Assembly: GCA_021648425.1 (NCBI GenBank)
Contig: JAKISV010000025.1
Span: 1-22,479 of the forward strand
Source: Rhizobiaceae bacterium
Lineage (GTDB): Bacteria > Pseudomonadota > Alphaproteobacteria > Rhizobiales > Rhizobiaceae
Direction: 5' to 3'
DNA: 22,479 nucleotides
Part shown: positions 7,529-14,779 of the stretch, one piece after another
Layout: each line of letters begins with the position of its first letter
How positions within the stretch are numbered: position 1 is the stretch's first letter
Notes under the pieces: model-generated
What the model saw: only the letters and a program-made list of their open reading frames with translations
Told to the model about the DNA's origin: nothing
Databases searched by the model: none
Position numbers and translations under genes: made by a program

Positions 7529-7852
7529 TTACGCGCGGCCAATTCGTGAGATGAAATTGTAGATAGGCCCAAAAATCAGGGCGATGTACCAGCCATAAGC
7601 AAATGTCTCGATGAGGCCGATAAAGAAACTGGTCCAGCTCAACCAGACAAAACCAGGTAGGAATTGTGACCAGGCGGGGTTCATTGCATAGGAGGGCAGC
7701 CAGAGGTCAAACAAGACACATAAAATGTATGTCAGTGAAATAAACAGTCCCAGACTGAGACCCAGGCGCATGATTGGTATTTGACGTCTGAGGTTGCTGG
7801 AAGCTGCTGCCTGAGGTGGCGTTGTGTTATAAGTTGACATCGTATCGGACAT
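7529..7852 (-). CDS. DUF5676-like small membrane protein
   Basis: When started at the ATG at 7852 (GGAG nine bases upstream) the product is 107 residues. The longer open frame to 7930 would put regulatory DNA into the coding region. After a polar head (MSDTMSTYNTTPPQAAASS) come two strong hydrophobic segments (LGLSLGLFISLTYILCVLF and a FFIGLIETFAYGWYIALIF stretch) joined by PAWSQFLPGFVWLSW. This layout, including the W-L-S-W and Y-G-W-Y elements and the GPIYNF ending, resembles DUF5676 proteins, which often neighbour copper P-type ATPases. It is the first gene of the minus-strand run and is divergent from the two-component genes. Its function is unknown; association with metal efflux is inferred from the neighbourhood. 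Confidence 0.75.
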   Translation of the reverse strand: MSDTMSTYNTTPPQAAASSNLRRQIPIMRLGLSLGLFISLTYILCVLFDLWLPSYAMNPAWSQFLPGFVWLSWTSFFIGLIETFAYGWYIALIFGPIYNFISRIGRA

Positions 7853-7911
7853 GAGCCTGCTCCATTGATAAAATTGGCTGGTGTTAACCAGTGACATCAA
7901 TATAGTTAGCT

Positions 7912-7990
7912 CATGTAACAGTGCGATCACTGAAAGTCGGCGTTTTGTAACCGAATGTAACTGGTCATGCTGAGGTTAGTTTGTGTTACA
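7912..7990. promoter_or_regulatory. Candidate response-regulator operator in the divergent copper / two-component region
   Basis: The 182-bp divergent gap holds four copies of one hexamer: TGTAAC at 7914-7919, tandem TGTAAC at 7946-7951 and 7956-7961 (10-bp period, one helical turn), and inverted GTTACA at 7985-7990. Tandem hexamers in helical phase are the usual target of dimeric OmpR/PhoB-family regulators, and such a regulator is encoded immediately to the right. The same pattern recurs at 17558-17594. On the minus strand a TATATT resembling a -10 element lies near 7899-7904, with no good -35, as expected of an activator-dependent promoter for the copper run. Confidence 0.6.
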
Positions 7991-8034
7991 AATTTATCGG
8001 GAAACGCGAATTTTATTCGGGTAATTTGGTTTCG

Positions 8035-8784
8035 ATGAACAATTCTGAAACAATACCTATGGCTCATATTCTGGTTGTCGACGATGACCGTGAAATCAGG
8101 GATTTGCTTGCGCGGTTTTTGAAAAAGCACGGTTATCGCGTAACCACGGCCGTCGATGGCAAGGAAATGTGGAAGGCGATTTCAAACTGGGCAATTGATC
8201 TGGTGGTTCTTGATTTGATGCTGCCGGGTGATGACGGATTGACATTGTGCCGGAATTTGCGGGCCAAGTCTGCAGTGCCAATTATCATGCTGACAATGAT
8301 GAATGAAGAGACTGATCGCATCATCGGGCTGGAAATGGGTGCAGATGATTATCTGCCAAAACCATTCAATCCGCGTGAATTGCTGGCACGTATGAAAGCT
8401 GTATTGAGGCGGACGAACAAGCTCAAGGGTTCAAATTTAGATAAAAGGCCAAAAACGCTATATTTTTCCGGCTGGAAACTTGAAATTGGCAGGCGTCGAT
8501 TGAAATCTGCAGATGGTTTGCTGATTGATCTGAGTGCCGGAGAGTTTGATTTGCTGGTGGCTTTGGTGGAACACCCTCAGCAGGTATTAACAAGGGATCA
8601 GCTTCTTGATTTGACGCATGGACGTGTAGAAGCGCCATTTGATCGCAGTATTGATATGCAAATTAGTCGACTGAGGAAAAAGCTGGCGAACGGTGAAGGT
8701 CAGCATGAATTGATCAAAACTGTACGCGGCGGGGGTTATATTCTAACAGCAGCGGTGAGCAGGGATGAAAAAACTGATACCTGA
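8035..8784 (+). CDS. OmpR/PhoB-family response regulator
   Basis: This 249-residue two-domain regulator is the DNA-binding output of a phosphorelay. The receiver domain opens with ILVVDDDREIR, carries the phospho-acceptor Asp60 in VVLDLMLPGDDG, the conserved threonine in IIMLTMM, and lysine in LPKPFNPREL. The winged-helix DNA-binding domain occupies roughly residues 145-245, with the recognition region FDRSIDMQISRLRKKL and the final hairpin IKTVRGGGYIL. The start is uncertain: ATG 8035 is preferred for length, while ATG 8059 (MAHILVV) is also possible, and neither has a strong ribosome binding site. Its last 20 bases overlap the kinase gene, indicating translational coupling. The divergent position next to the copper pump and the TGTAAC sites in the gap suggest that it regulates both itself and the pump. 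Confidence 0.94.
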   Translation: MNNSETIPMAHILVVDDDREIRDLLARFLKKHGYRVTTAVDGKEMWKAISNWAIDLVVLDLMLPGDDGLTLCRNLRAKSAVPIIMLTMMNEETDRIIGLEMGADDYLPKPFNPRELLARMKAVLRRTNKLKGSNLDKRPKTLYFSGWKLEIGRRRLKSADGLLIDLSAGEFDLLVALVEHPQQVLTRDQLLDLTHGRVEAPFDRSIDMQISRLRKKLANGEGQHELIKTVRGGGYILTAAVSRDEKTDT

Positions 8785-10144
8785 CAGCATAGCTGGCCGA
8801 ACGCTGTTGGTACTGATTATCGGGCTGGCATTGTCACATGCTATATCTATCGCAATGTATGTCAGCGATCGCTCTAACGCGTTGGTTTCGATTGATGGCC
8901 GTCATATTGGCGACCAAATTGCCACTGTTGAACGATTAATCCGAAAATCTCCAAAAACGGACCGACAACGTATTGCTAATCTTGCCAGCGACGCGGCGTT
9001 TAAAGTGTCTTTGTCAGAGCAAAGTTCGATAGAAAAAGTGCAGGAAATTTCACGAAGAGAAATGCAATTGCGCGACTCATTGATTATTCATCTTGATGAT
9101 ATTGATAATCGCGAGTTTCGATTAAAAAACAGTAAGTCGGCTGTTAGTGGGCTTATCGGTGGCATGGCGCTTGTTTCGGGGGAAAATAACGACAGTTCAA
9201 AAGAAGTGAATGACATTATTGTATCCTTGTCATTGCCTGACAAAAGCTGGGTGAATTTTACTGTACCAATGCGTTCTGCTGAACCCCTTTGGTCAATTCG
9301 CTTTGGCTTGTCGATGGTGGTTATGCTGATTGCTGTGGCTGTGCTCTCGGCAATTGTTGTGCATCAGTTGACCAGGCCGCTGGCCCGTTTTGCTCGCGCC
9401 TCACAGCGCTTGGGCATTGATGTTGCTGCGCCACCTCTGCCTGAATCAGGGCCGCTGGAAATACGTCAGGCAGCGCAGGCATTCAATCAGATGCAAAATC
9501 GTATCAGGATATTTATTGAAGATCGCACTCAGATGATAGCAGCGATATCGCATGATCTGGGTACACCGATTGCTCGCATGAGACTGCGCACGGAATTTGT
9601 CGAAGATGATGAACAGCGAAACAAGATGTTGGCTGATCTGAAGGACATGGAAAAAATGGTTTCTTCAACGCTGTCTTTTGTTCGTGATGAGGCAAAACGA
9701 GAGCCGTTGGAAAAAGTGGATTTCACCACGCTTATACAACGGGTTTGTGATGACATCAGCGATGCAGGTTTTCAGGTATTGTTTGAAAATGAATTTAAAA
9801 CAATACCCTATAACTGCCATCCAACAGCATTGCGCCGGGCACTAAATAACCTGGTAGAAAATGCCGCCAGATACGGGAAAGAAGCACAGGTGTTTTTGCA
9901 GGAGAAACCAAATGCAATCTTGATACATATTGTTGATTGCGGGCCTGGAATTCCCGAAGACCGCCTGGAAGATGTTTTTAAGCCGTTTTACCGCCTGGAA
10001 AACTCACGCAGTCGCGAAACGGGGGGGACCGGGTTGGGAATGACAGTAGCGCGGACAATTGTGCGCGCCCATGGAGGGGATATTGTTCTGAAAAATCGGG
10101 AAGAGGGCGGCCTTGAAATGGTGGTCAATCTGCCCAAACTGTGA
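8765..10144 (+). CDS. EnvZ-like sensor histidine kinase
   Basis: This 459-residue inner-membrane sensor is the partner of the preceding regulator. Order of parts: first membrane helix (about 12-33), a periplasmic sensor domain of about 140 residues without a recognised fold, second helix (about 178-201), HAMP linker with LTRPLARF, dimerisation domain with phospho-accepting His263 in SHDLGTP, and an ATP-binding domain with N-box NNLVENAARYG, DCGPGIPE and GGTGLGMTVARTIVRAHGG. In EnvZ-type kinases the residue after HDL is normally arginine or lysine; here it is glycine, which may shift the kinase-to-phosphatase balance. The signal sensed is unknown. The periplasmic domain has no obvious His or Met cluster of the kind seen in copper sensors such as CusS, so copper sensing is only suggested by the neighbours. 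Confidence 0.93.
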   Translation: MKKLIPDSIAGRTLLVLIIGLALSHAISIAMYVSDRSNALVSIDGRHIGDQIATVERLIRKSPKTDRQRIANLASDAAFKVSLSEQSSIEKVQEISRREMQLRDSLIIHLDDIDNREFRLKNSKSAVSGLIGGMALVSGENNDSSKEVNDIIVSLSLPDKSWVNFTVPMRSAEPLWSIRFGLSMVVMLIAVAVLSAIVVHQLTRPLARFARASQRLGIDVAAPPLPESGPLEIRQAAQAFNQMQNRIRIFIEDRTQMIAAISHDLGTPIARMRLRTEFVEDDEQRNKMLADLKDMEKMVSSTLSFVRDEAKREPLEKVDFTTLIQRVCDDISDAGFQVLFENEFKTIPYNCHPTALRRALNNLVENAARYGKEAQVFLQEKPNAILIHIVDCGPGIPEDRLEDVFKPFYRLENSRSRETGGTGLGMTVARTIVRAHGGDIVLKNREEGGLEMVVNLPKL

Positions 10145-10313
10145 GTATCTGGACTTACAGCCAAGCCTGAAATTACCCGGAATCCATAGTTTTTACTATA
10201 ATAATACACTGTTTGGAAACCGTTCCTGGTTATTATAACCCTGAAGCGGAGTGCCTGGAATGTGAATATTTGTCATTGTGGCAATTATAACTTGAGATGG
10301 GCAACAGATATCC
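10145..10313 (+). promoter_or_regulatory. Upstream region of the five-gene operon with a perfect palindrome
   Basis: This 169-bp gap separates the kinase gene from the acyltransferase gene. It contains a consensus -10 hexamer TATAAT (10197-10202) with only a poor -35 (TTACCC at 10173-10178). It also has GGAAAC/CGTTCC as an imperfect dyad (10215-10226) and a perfect 13-bp palindrome GGTTATTATAACC (10228-10240) just downstream of the likely transcription start, a position suited to a repressor site. No terminator for the kinase gene is evident, so read-through is possible. Confidence 0.4.
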
Positions 10314-11648
10314 ATGCAGGTAGAATTGAGTTCATCAAGGCTGACCACAGGGAATGGCAACCCCAATCATGTTCGAATTGGCGAGCATGATGGTTGTGAA
10401 TTTTTTTGGTTCAAAGATGCTGATGAAATTCTGCTCATGTGGAAAACATTGCAGCAAAATAGCCAATGTACACCATTTCAGCGATATGCCTGGGTACGAG
10501 CCCTGGTAAAAAGTGGCGACAATTCCCAAAACTTAACGCGCGACGTTTCTGAAAACCAACTGTTTGTTGTCGGATTTATAAAAGGAAAACCGGTGATGAT
10601 ATTTCCTTTTGCCCGGCGCAAAGGAATGTTGGGTGATCAGATTATCTGGCTGGGAGAAAAAATCTCGGATTATAACGGGGTAATTGTCGACAATAGATTT
10701 GCGGCAAAAGCCTCAGCGGCATTGCTCGATCGTGTTTTGGATATGCTACATAAGGCATTGCCAGCAATTCACGCCGTTCATCTGATCAGAAACCCCGATC
10801 AGAGTTTTGTCAGTGTACAAAAGGGCGACAACAGTTCGAATAAACTGACGGCTGAATATCATTCTCATGCGCTAACTTTGGAGAAGGATTGGAACCGGTT
10901 GAAAAAAACCATCCGCTCGTCGAGTTCTATTCGGCGACTGCGTGGTAAATTGCGGGCGTTAAAGCGTAGCGGAAGTGTTCGATTTGGCCGGGTGCGAGGG
11001 CTCGGCGCACGACTGGAGGCGGCACAACAGATATTAAACTGGAAATCCGCGCAACTGATACAAAATGGCAGCCGAAACCCTTTTGGTACAGGAACCAATG
11101 CCACCCCGGTGCGAAGGGCAATTGAGAACAATATCAGTTCCGAAGAAAGCTCTCTTGAAATATTTGGAATTTTCCAGAATGGGAATTTGATTGCGGGAAT
11201 GCTCGTATTTGTAACGGGTGGCAGGTTTTACTATTATGTCTCCGCATATTCTGCGCAGGTGGACCGCAAATATTCTGTAGGCACTTTGTTATTGTTGAAG
11301 GTATTGGAAGTGGCATCGCGCGCTGGAATGAAACAGTTTGATTTCCTTATTGGAGACGAGGCTTATAAACGCGACTGGTGCGATACTAAAATTCCTCTTT
11401 TACACATTACCCGTGCTTTTACCTTCAGGGGTAAAGTGATTTGTGCGCTCATTAGCTTGCGATTGAAACTCAAGAAATTTGTAATGCGCTATCCAAAATT
11501 TGTCGGGCTGGCAAAACGCTATGGCAAATATTATGGCGACTATATGCGTAAAGGCATCTTCGGAAAAAAACCGGTAATCAGCTCAGTATCTGCTGAAGAG
11601 GCACCTGATGAAAAGGTTGACTGGGGAAAAACAGAGAAGAGGGCTTAG
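10314..11648 (+). CDS. CelD/BcsL-type GNAT acyltransferase
   Basis: This 444-residue cytosolic protein belongs to the acetyltransferase group known as CelD/BcsL, common in exopolysaccharide and surface-glycolipid loci. The diagnostic C-terminal GNAT core runs from about residue 200 to 360: a basic RLRGKLRAL segment, GNLIAGMLVFVTGGRFYYYVSAY, the acyl-donor region SVGTLLLLKVLEVA, and the strongly conserved FDFLIGDEAYKRDW. The N-terminal half is a degenerate GNAT-like lobe with a TPFQRYAWVRAL stretch typical of the family. The tail is polar and basic. The ATG at 10314 has no clear ribosome binding site. It is the first gene of a five-gene operon, with two bases before the next. The acyl group and acceptor cannot be read from the sequence. 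Confidence 0.85.
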   Translation: MQVELSSSRLTTGNGNPNHVRIGEHDGCEFFWFKDADEILLMWKTLQQNSQCTPFQRYAWVRALVKSGDNSQNLTRDVSENQLFVVGFIKGKPVMIFPFARRKGMLGDQIIWLGEKISDYNGVIVDNRFAAKASAALLDRVLDMLHKALPAIHAVHLIRNPDQSFVSVQKGDNSSNKLTAEYHSHALTLEKDWNRLKKTIRSSSSIRRLRGKLRALKRSGSVRFGRVRGLGARLEAAQQILNWKSAQLIQNGSRNPFGTGTNATPVRRAIENNISSEESSLEIFGIFQNGNLIAGMLVFVTGGRFYYYVSAYSAQVDRKYSVGTLLLLKVLEVASRAGMKQFDFLIGDEAYKRDWCDTKIPLLHITRAFTFRGKVICALISLRLKLKKFVMRYPKFVGLAKRYGKYYGDYMRKGIFGKKPVISSVSAEEAPDEKVDWGKTEKRA

Positions 11649-11650
11649 AC

Positions 11651-12349
11651 ATGAGTGTGATGACACAATTTCAGCCAAAAATGTTTTTTCAACAAATCAG
11701 CCGTATCATAATGCGCAAACCCAGCGTAGCTGATTGGATTATCAGGTTGGTGACGATTTTGTTGCCCGGTATATTTCTGGCGATAATTTTGTTGCAGCCG
11801 TGGGCCGAACCCAAGTGGATGTTTCTTGATACACTGACCGCCGCCCAACTGTCGGGAGAGTGTTGCAGCACATATTACGGGTTTGTTTCGACTGTGGGAA
11901 TTATGTTGTGGGTAGCCACAGCGGCTGTTTGTTTGTTTTGCGCAGTAATTTTGTTTGCGAACAAACAAAGCCAGGGATTGTTGCTATTTGCGCTTACGGC
12001 TGGATTATTAACGGGCTGGCTAGCGCTTGATGATGCCTTTTTGCTTCATGAGAATGTTTTGCCCTCACTTGGTGTGCCGCAGAATGTTGTGCTGGGGATA
12101 TATGTAGTGCTGACGCTGGCTTATATAGGCACAAGCTGGCGAGTGATTGTTGATAATGATTATTGGCTGCTGGTATTGGGGGCTGGAGCGTTTGCTGCCA
12201 GTCTGGCTATTGATACTATTTTAAAAAGCCTTGATCCGATCCTTGTTGAACTGGAAGACAGCGCCAAGTTTATTGGTATTTTCTGCTGGGCTTCATTTCA
12301 TATCACTACCCTGGCCAAGACCCTGATTAATTCAGACCCGAGAAACTGA
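11651..12349 (+). CDS. Six-helix membrane protein of unknown function
   Basis: I do not recognise a named family for this 232-residue protein. It shows about six membrane helices, at roughly residues 29-48, 75-101, 105-128, 145-165, 170-190 and 203-224. Polar residues buried near helices stand out: LALDDAFLLHE between helices three and four, AIDTIL in helix five and LEDSAKFIG at the start of helix six. Paired acids and a histidine in the membrane region could form a catalytic or metal site, which is inference. A Cys pair (GECCSTYYG) precedes helix two. AAGAGGG lies before the ATG, overlapping the end of the upstream gene. Its place between an acyltransferase and an ATP-grasp ligase suggests a membrane step in the same pathway. 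Confidence 0.8.
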   Translation: MSVMTQFQPKMFFQQISRIIMRKPSVADWIIRLVTILLPGIFLAIILLQPWAEPKWMFLDTLTAAQLSGECCSTYYGFVSTVGIMLWVATAAVCLFCAVILFANKQSQGLLLFALTAGLLTGWLALDDAFLLHENVLPSLGVPQNVVLGIYVVLTLAYIGTSWRVIVDNDYWLLVLGAGAFAASLAIDTILKSLDPILVELEDSAKFIGIFCWASFHITTLAKTLINSDPRN

Positions 12350-12368
12350 TTAAAGGGTAATCGCAATT

Positions 12369-13616
12369 ATGTCCAACACCATAAAAACAGTTTTACTGCT
12401 TGGCAATTATCGCCCGTCGATCACCCTTGCCAGAACTTTAAAGAAGCGTGGTTTTGAGGTTGTGGTTGGTTCGCATGGTTGTGAGCGGGGATGTCAATAC
12501 AGCAATGCGGTATCGCGTATCTGGGACCATTCGCCACTTTCGGAAAATGGCGATGTTTTTGCCAGTGAGCTGCGTGAATTTTCCAGGAGCAACCCCGATC
12601 TGCTGGCAATATTTGTGGTGGCGGAAGAGTATGTGCGGCTTATTGCTGAAAATGAAGGCAGGTTCAGCGAATTTACCAATCTGGTTACCATGCCTGCTGG
12701 TCTGGTGAACAAATGTCTGGACAAGCCCTATATGATGCAACTGGCGGCAGAAAATAATGTGCCAACTGCACCCAATAGCCATACTTCAAACCAGGAAGAA
12801 TTTGCCCGGGCAGTTAAAAAAATCGGCACACCGCTAATCCTGCGACTGCGCGATTCCACCCAACGTCTGGGGGGTAAAAAAGCGTTGATTTTGGAAGATG
12901 CTCAATCCTTAGGGGAAGCAAACGAGGAACTTAAGTTCGATCGTCAGGATTTATTGATCCAGCAGAAATTTGAGGGATTGAGACACAATATCTATTTTGC
13001 TGCCAGTGGCGGCAGGCTGGTGCGATGTCTGCATGCAGTTATAACTCGTACTGACAGTGTTGATGATACGGGTTTGGCTGTTGAGGGGATTACCCTGGAG
13101 CCATCAGGGGAACTTATTGAACAAACAAAACGCCTGCTGAAAGCGTTGAATTATGAGGGCATTGGATGTGCTCAATATCTGGTAAATCCTGATAACGGCA
13201 ATAGTTCTTTTCTTGAGATCAATCCGCGCATCGCCGGCAATCACGCATTACCTGAATATGCGGGGCTGGCTCTTGGTGACTATATGCTTGATCTGATGGT
13301 GGGGAAATTACCTGATCAACGGCCAATAATGAGCCGGGCCGGGATACGTTATTGTTGGACCAGTGGTGATCTGATGGGGCTGAAGGTTGCCTATTTACGC
13401 AGTGAAATTAATTTGTCTGAAGCAATCTTGTGGTTTGCTAAAGCTATTGGGGCTGGTTTTCGGGCAGATGTACATATGGTTTTCAACCGGCACGACCCCG
13501 TACCGGCCTTGCGAGCGCTGTGGAATATTTTTCCACGCATTGCGCGATGGAAAACACCCGTTGTTAATCCGGGAGAAAATACGATCTGTCAGGACACCAA
13601 CAGGAAACCGATATGA
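12369..13616 (+). CDS. ATP-grasp carboxylate-amine ligase
   Basis: This 415-residue enzyme is of the ATP-grasp class, which activates a carboxylate as acyl phosphate and joins it to an amine or other nucleophile. The N-terminal nucleotide-fold domain begins VLLLGNYRPSITLARTLKKRG. The ATP-grasp domain starts near residue 115 (CLDKPYMMQLAAENNVPTAP) and includes PLILRLRDS and IQQKFEG. The metal-binding FLEINPR motif is at residues 281-287, followed by IAGNHALPEYAGL. A 70-residue C-terminal extension lacks known motifs. AAGGG lies ahead of the ATG, 19 bp after the membrane protein gene, and the last four bases overlap the FemAB-type gene. It may attach an amino acid or organic acid to the molecule assembled by this operon. 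The substrates are unknown. Confidence 0.87.
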   Translation: MSNTIKTVLLLGNYRPSITLARTLKKRGFEVVVGSHGCERGCQYSNAVSRIWDHSPLSENGDVFASELREFSRSNPDLLAIFVVAEEYVRLIAENEGRFSEFTNLVTMPAGLVNKCLDKPYMMQLAAENNVPTAPNSHTSNQEEFARAVKKIGTPLILRLRDSTQRLGGKKALILEDAQSLGEANEELKFDRQDLLIQQKFEGLRHNIYFAASGGRLVRCLHAVITRTDSVDDTGLAVEGITLEPSGELIEQTKRLLKALNYEGIGCAQYLVNPDNGNSSFLEINPRIAGNHALPEYAGLALGDYMLDLMVGKLPDQRPIMSRAGIRYCWTSGDLMGLKVAYLRSEINLSEAILWFAKAIGAGFRADVHMVFNRHDPVPALRALWNIFPRIARWKTPVVNPGENTICQDTNRKPI

Positions 13617-14779
13617 ACACCAAATCAATGAGTTATAAACTGCCATTTTCTAATCCGGTTGTTTCATCAGGATGCGGAAATTGTTCGTCTCAGGCTACCT
13701 GCAAAAATTCTGCTGTTTCACTGGAGATCATCTCTTCTCGACAATGGGATGAAATGGCGGAGCTGTTTGATGATATGATTGTTGAACAAACCGGTGTGTT
13801 CAACAATGCGCACTGGGAAGCCGATAACATTGAGTGTGTGAGAATTATTCGTGGTGGTGATGTTATAGGCGGCGCTGCACTTATTGTTCGTAAGATTCCA
13901 TTTACTTCAACCGGGCTGGCAGTCTTAAAATGGGGACCTGTGTGGCATTTGAGAAGTTCTAAACCACGTGAAGAAAATTATGATGCCATCATCTCAGCGC
14001 TGATTGCGGAATATTGCGAGCGCCGCAATTTTCATCTGACAATTATGCCGATGGTAATTCCAATTGCTGTAGACAAGACTTGCGACGCGCTATCTTCAAT
14101 TGGTTTTAAAGCGGGGAATATGCTCGCTGCGCCGGAAAAATATTTTGTCAATACAGGCCAGAAGCCTGAAGAACTGATGGCAAGCCTCAATCAGAAGTGG
14201 CGCTATAATCTGCGAAAAGCCAATAAAAACGAATTTGATATTCGCTTTGTTGAGGGCAAAGAGGGGTTGGATTTGTTTTTGAAGCTTTATTCTTCCATGA
14301 TTGAGCGAAAGCAGTTTCTGGATGCATCAGCCATCGGTTCACTCAGGCAAATCATGCAGTGTGAATCTGATGATATCCGCCCAAAAATTGTCATTGCCCG
14401 TCATAAGGGTGAAGTGACTGCAGGTGGTGTATTTTTTGTTCATGGCAAAATGGCAAGCTATATGTTTGGCGCTACTGATGAGCGTGCGCTTACTTTGAAA
14501 GCAGGTTATGCGATGCATTGGTGGGTGGCTGAATATTTGTGCGACCATCAACATGTCAACTGGTATGATTTAGGCGGCAATGATCTGGATGCCGGACTTC
14601 ACCAGTTTAAAAAGGGGTTTGTTGGAAAAACCGGCATTATCCTGAAGGCGCCTCCAAGATATCATTATGCTACTTCTCTACAGGCCAGGGCGGCCGGTGG
14701 ACTGGTATTTTGGTTGCGAGATGCAAGAGCTGCGGCAATAAGGATGTTTTACAAAGTGAAGCAACGGGTATTCAGGTGA
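13613..14779 (+). CDS. FemAB-type aminoacyl/acyl transferase
   Basis: This 388-residue protein has the double-GNAT architecture of FemABX enzymes, which in peptidoglycan synthesis transfer amino acids from aminoacyl-tRNA to lipid-linked precursors; relatives occur in exopolysaccharide loci. Signature segments are KWRYNLRKANKN (near residue 200, the polybasic helix of FemAB proteins), GGVFFVHGKMASYMFGAT and the closing YDLGGND...FKKGFVG. The N-terminus carries an unusual Cys cluster, CGNC plus a third Cys (residues 21, 24 and 30), ahead of the first GNAT lobe. The ATG overlaps the ligase stop in ATGA, so translation is coupled; a second ATG five codons in is an alternative. Together with the ATP-grasp ligase it suggests that an amino acid or similar group is added to a lipid-linked substrate. 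Confidence 0.85.
   Translation: MNTKSMSYKLPFSNPVVSSGCGNCSSQATCKNSAVSLEIISSRQWDEMAELFDDMIVEQTGVFNNAHWEADNIECVRIIRGGDVIGGAALIVRKIPFTSTGLAVLKWGPVWHLRSSKPREENYDAIISALIAEYCERRNFHLTIMPMVIPIAVDKTCDALSSIGFKAGNMLAAPEKYFVNTGQKPEELMASLNQKWRYNLRKANKNEFDIRFVEGKEGLDLFLKLYSSMIERKQFLDASAIGSLRQIMQCESDDIRPKIVIARHKGEVTAGGVFFVHGKMASYMFGATDERALTLKAGYAMHWWVAEYLCDHQHVNWYDLGGNDLDAGLHQFKKGFVGKTGIILKAPPRYHYATSLQARAAGGLVFWLRDARAAAIRMFYKVKQRVFR

Noticed and set aside
7853..7930. Longer start of the DUF5676-like gene
   Set aside because: It would place the divergent regulatory sites in coding sequence, and the ATG at 7852 has a GGAG site.
14710..14775. Longer flippase start at the TTG at 14710
   Set aside because: It would overlap the FemAB-type gene by 70 bases and add a polar Cys-containing stretch before the first helix; GTG 14776 in a GTGA overlap is more natural.
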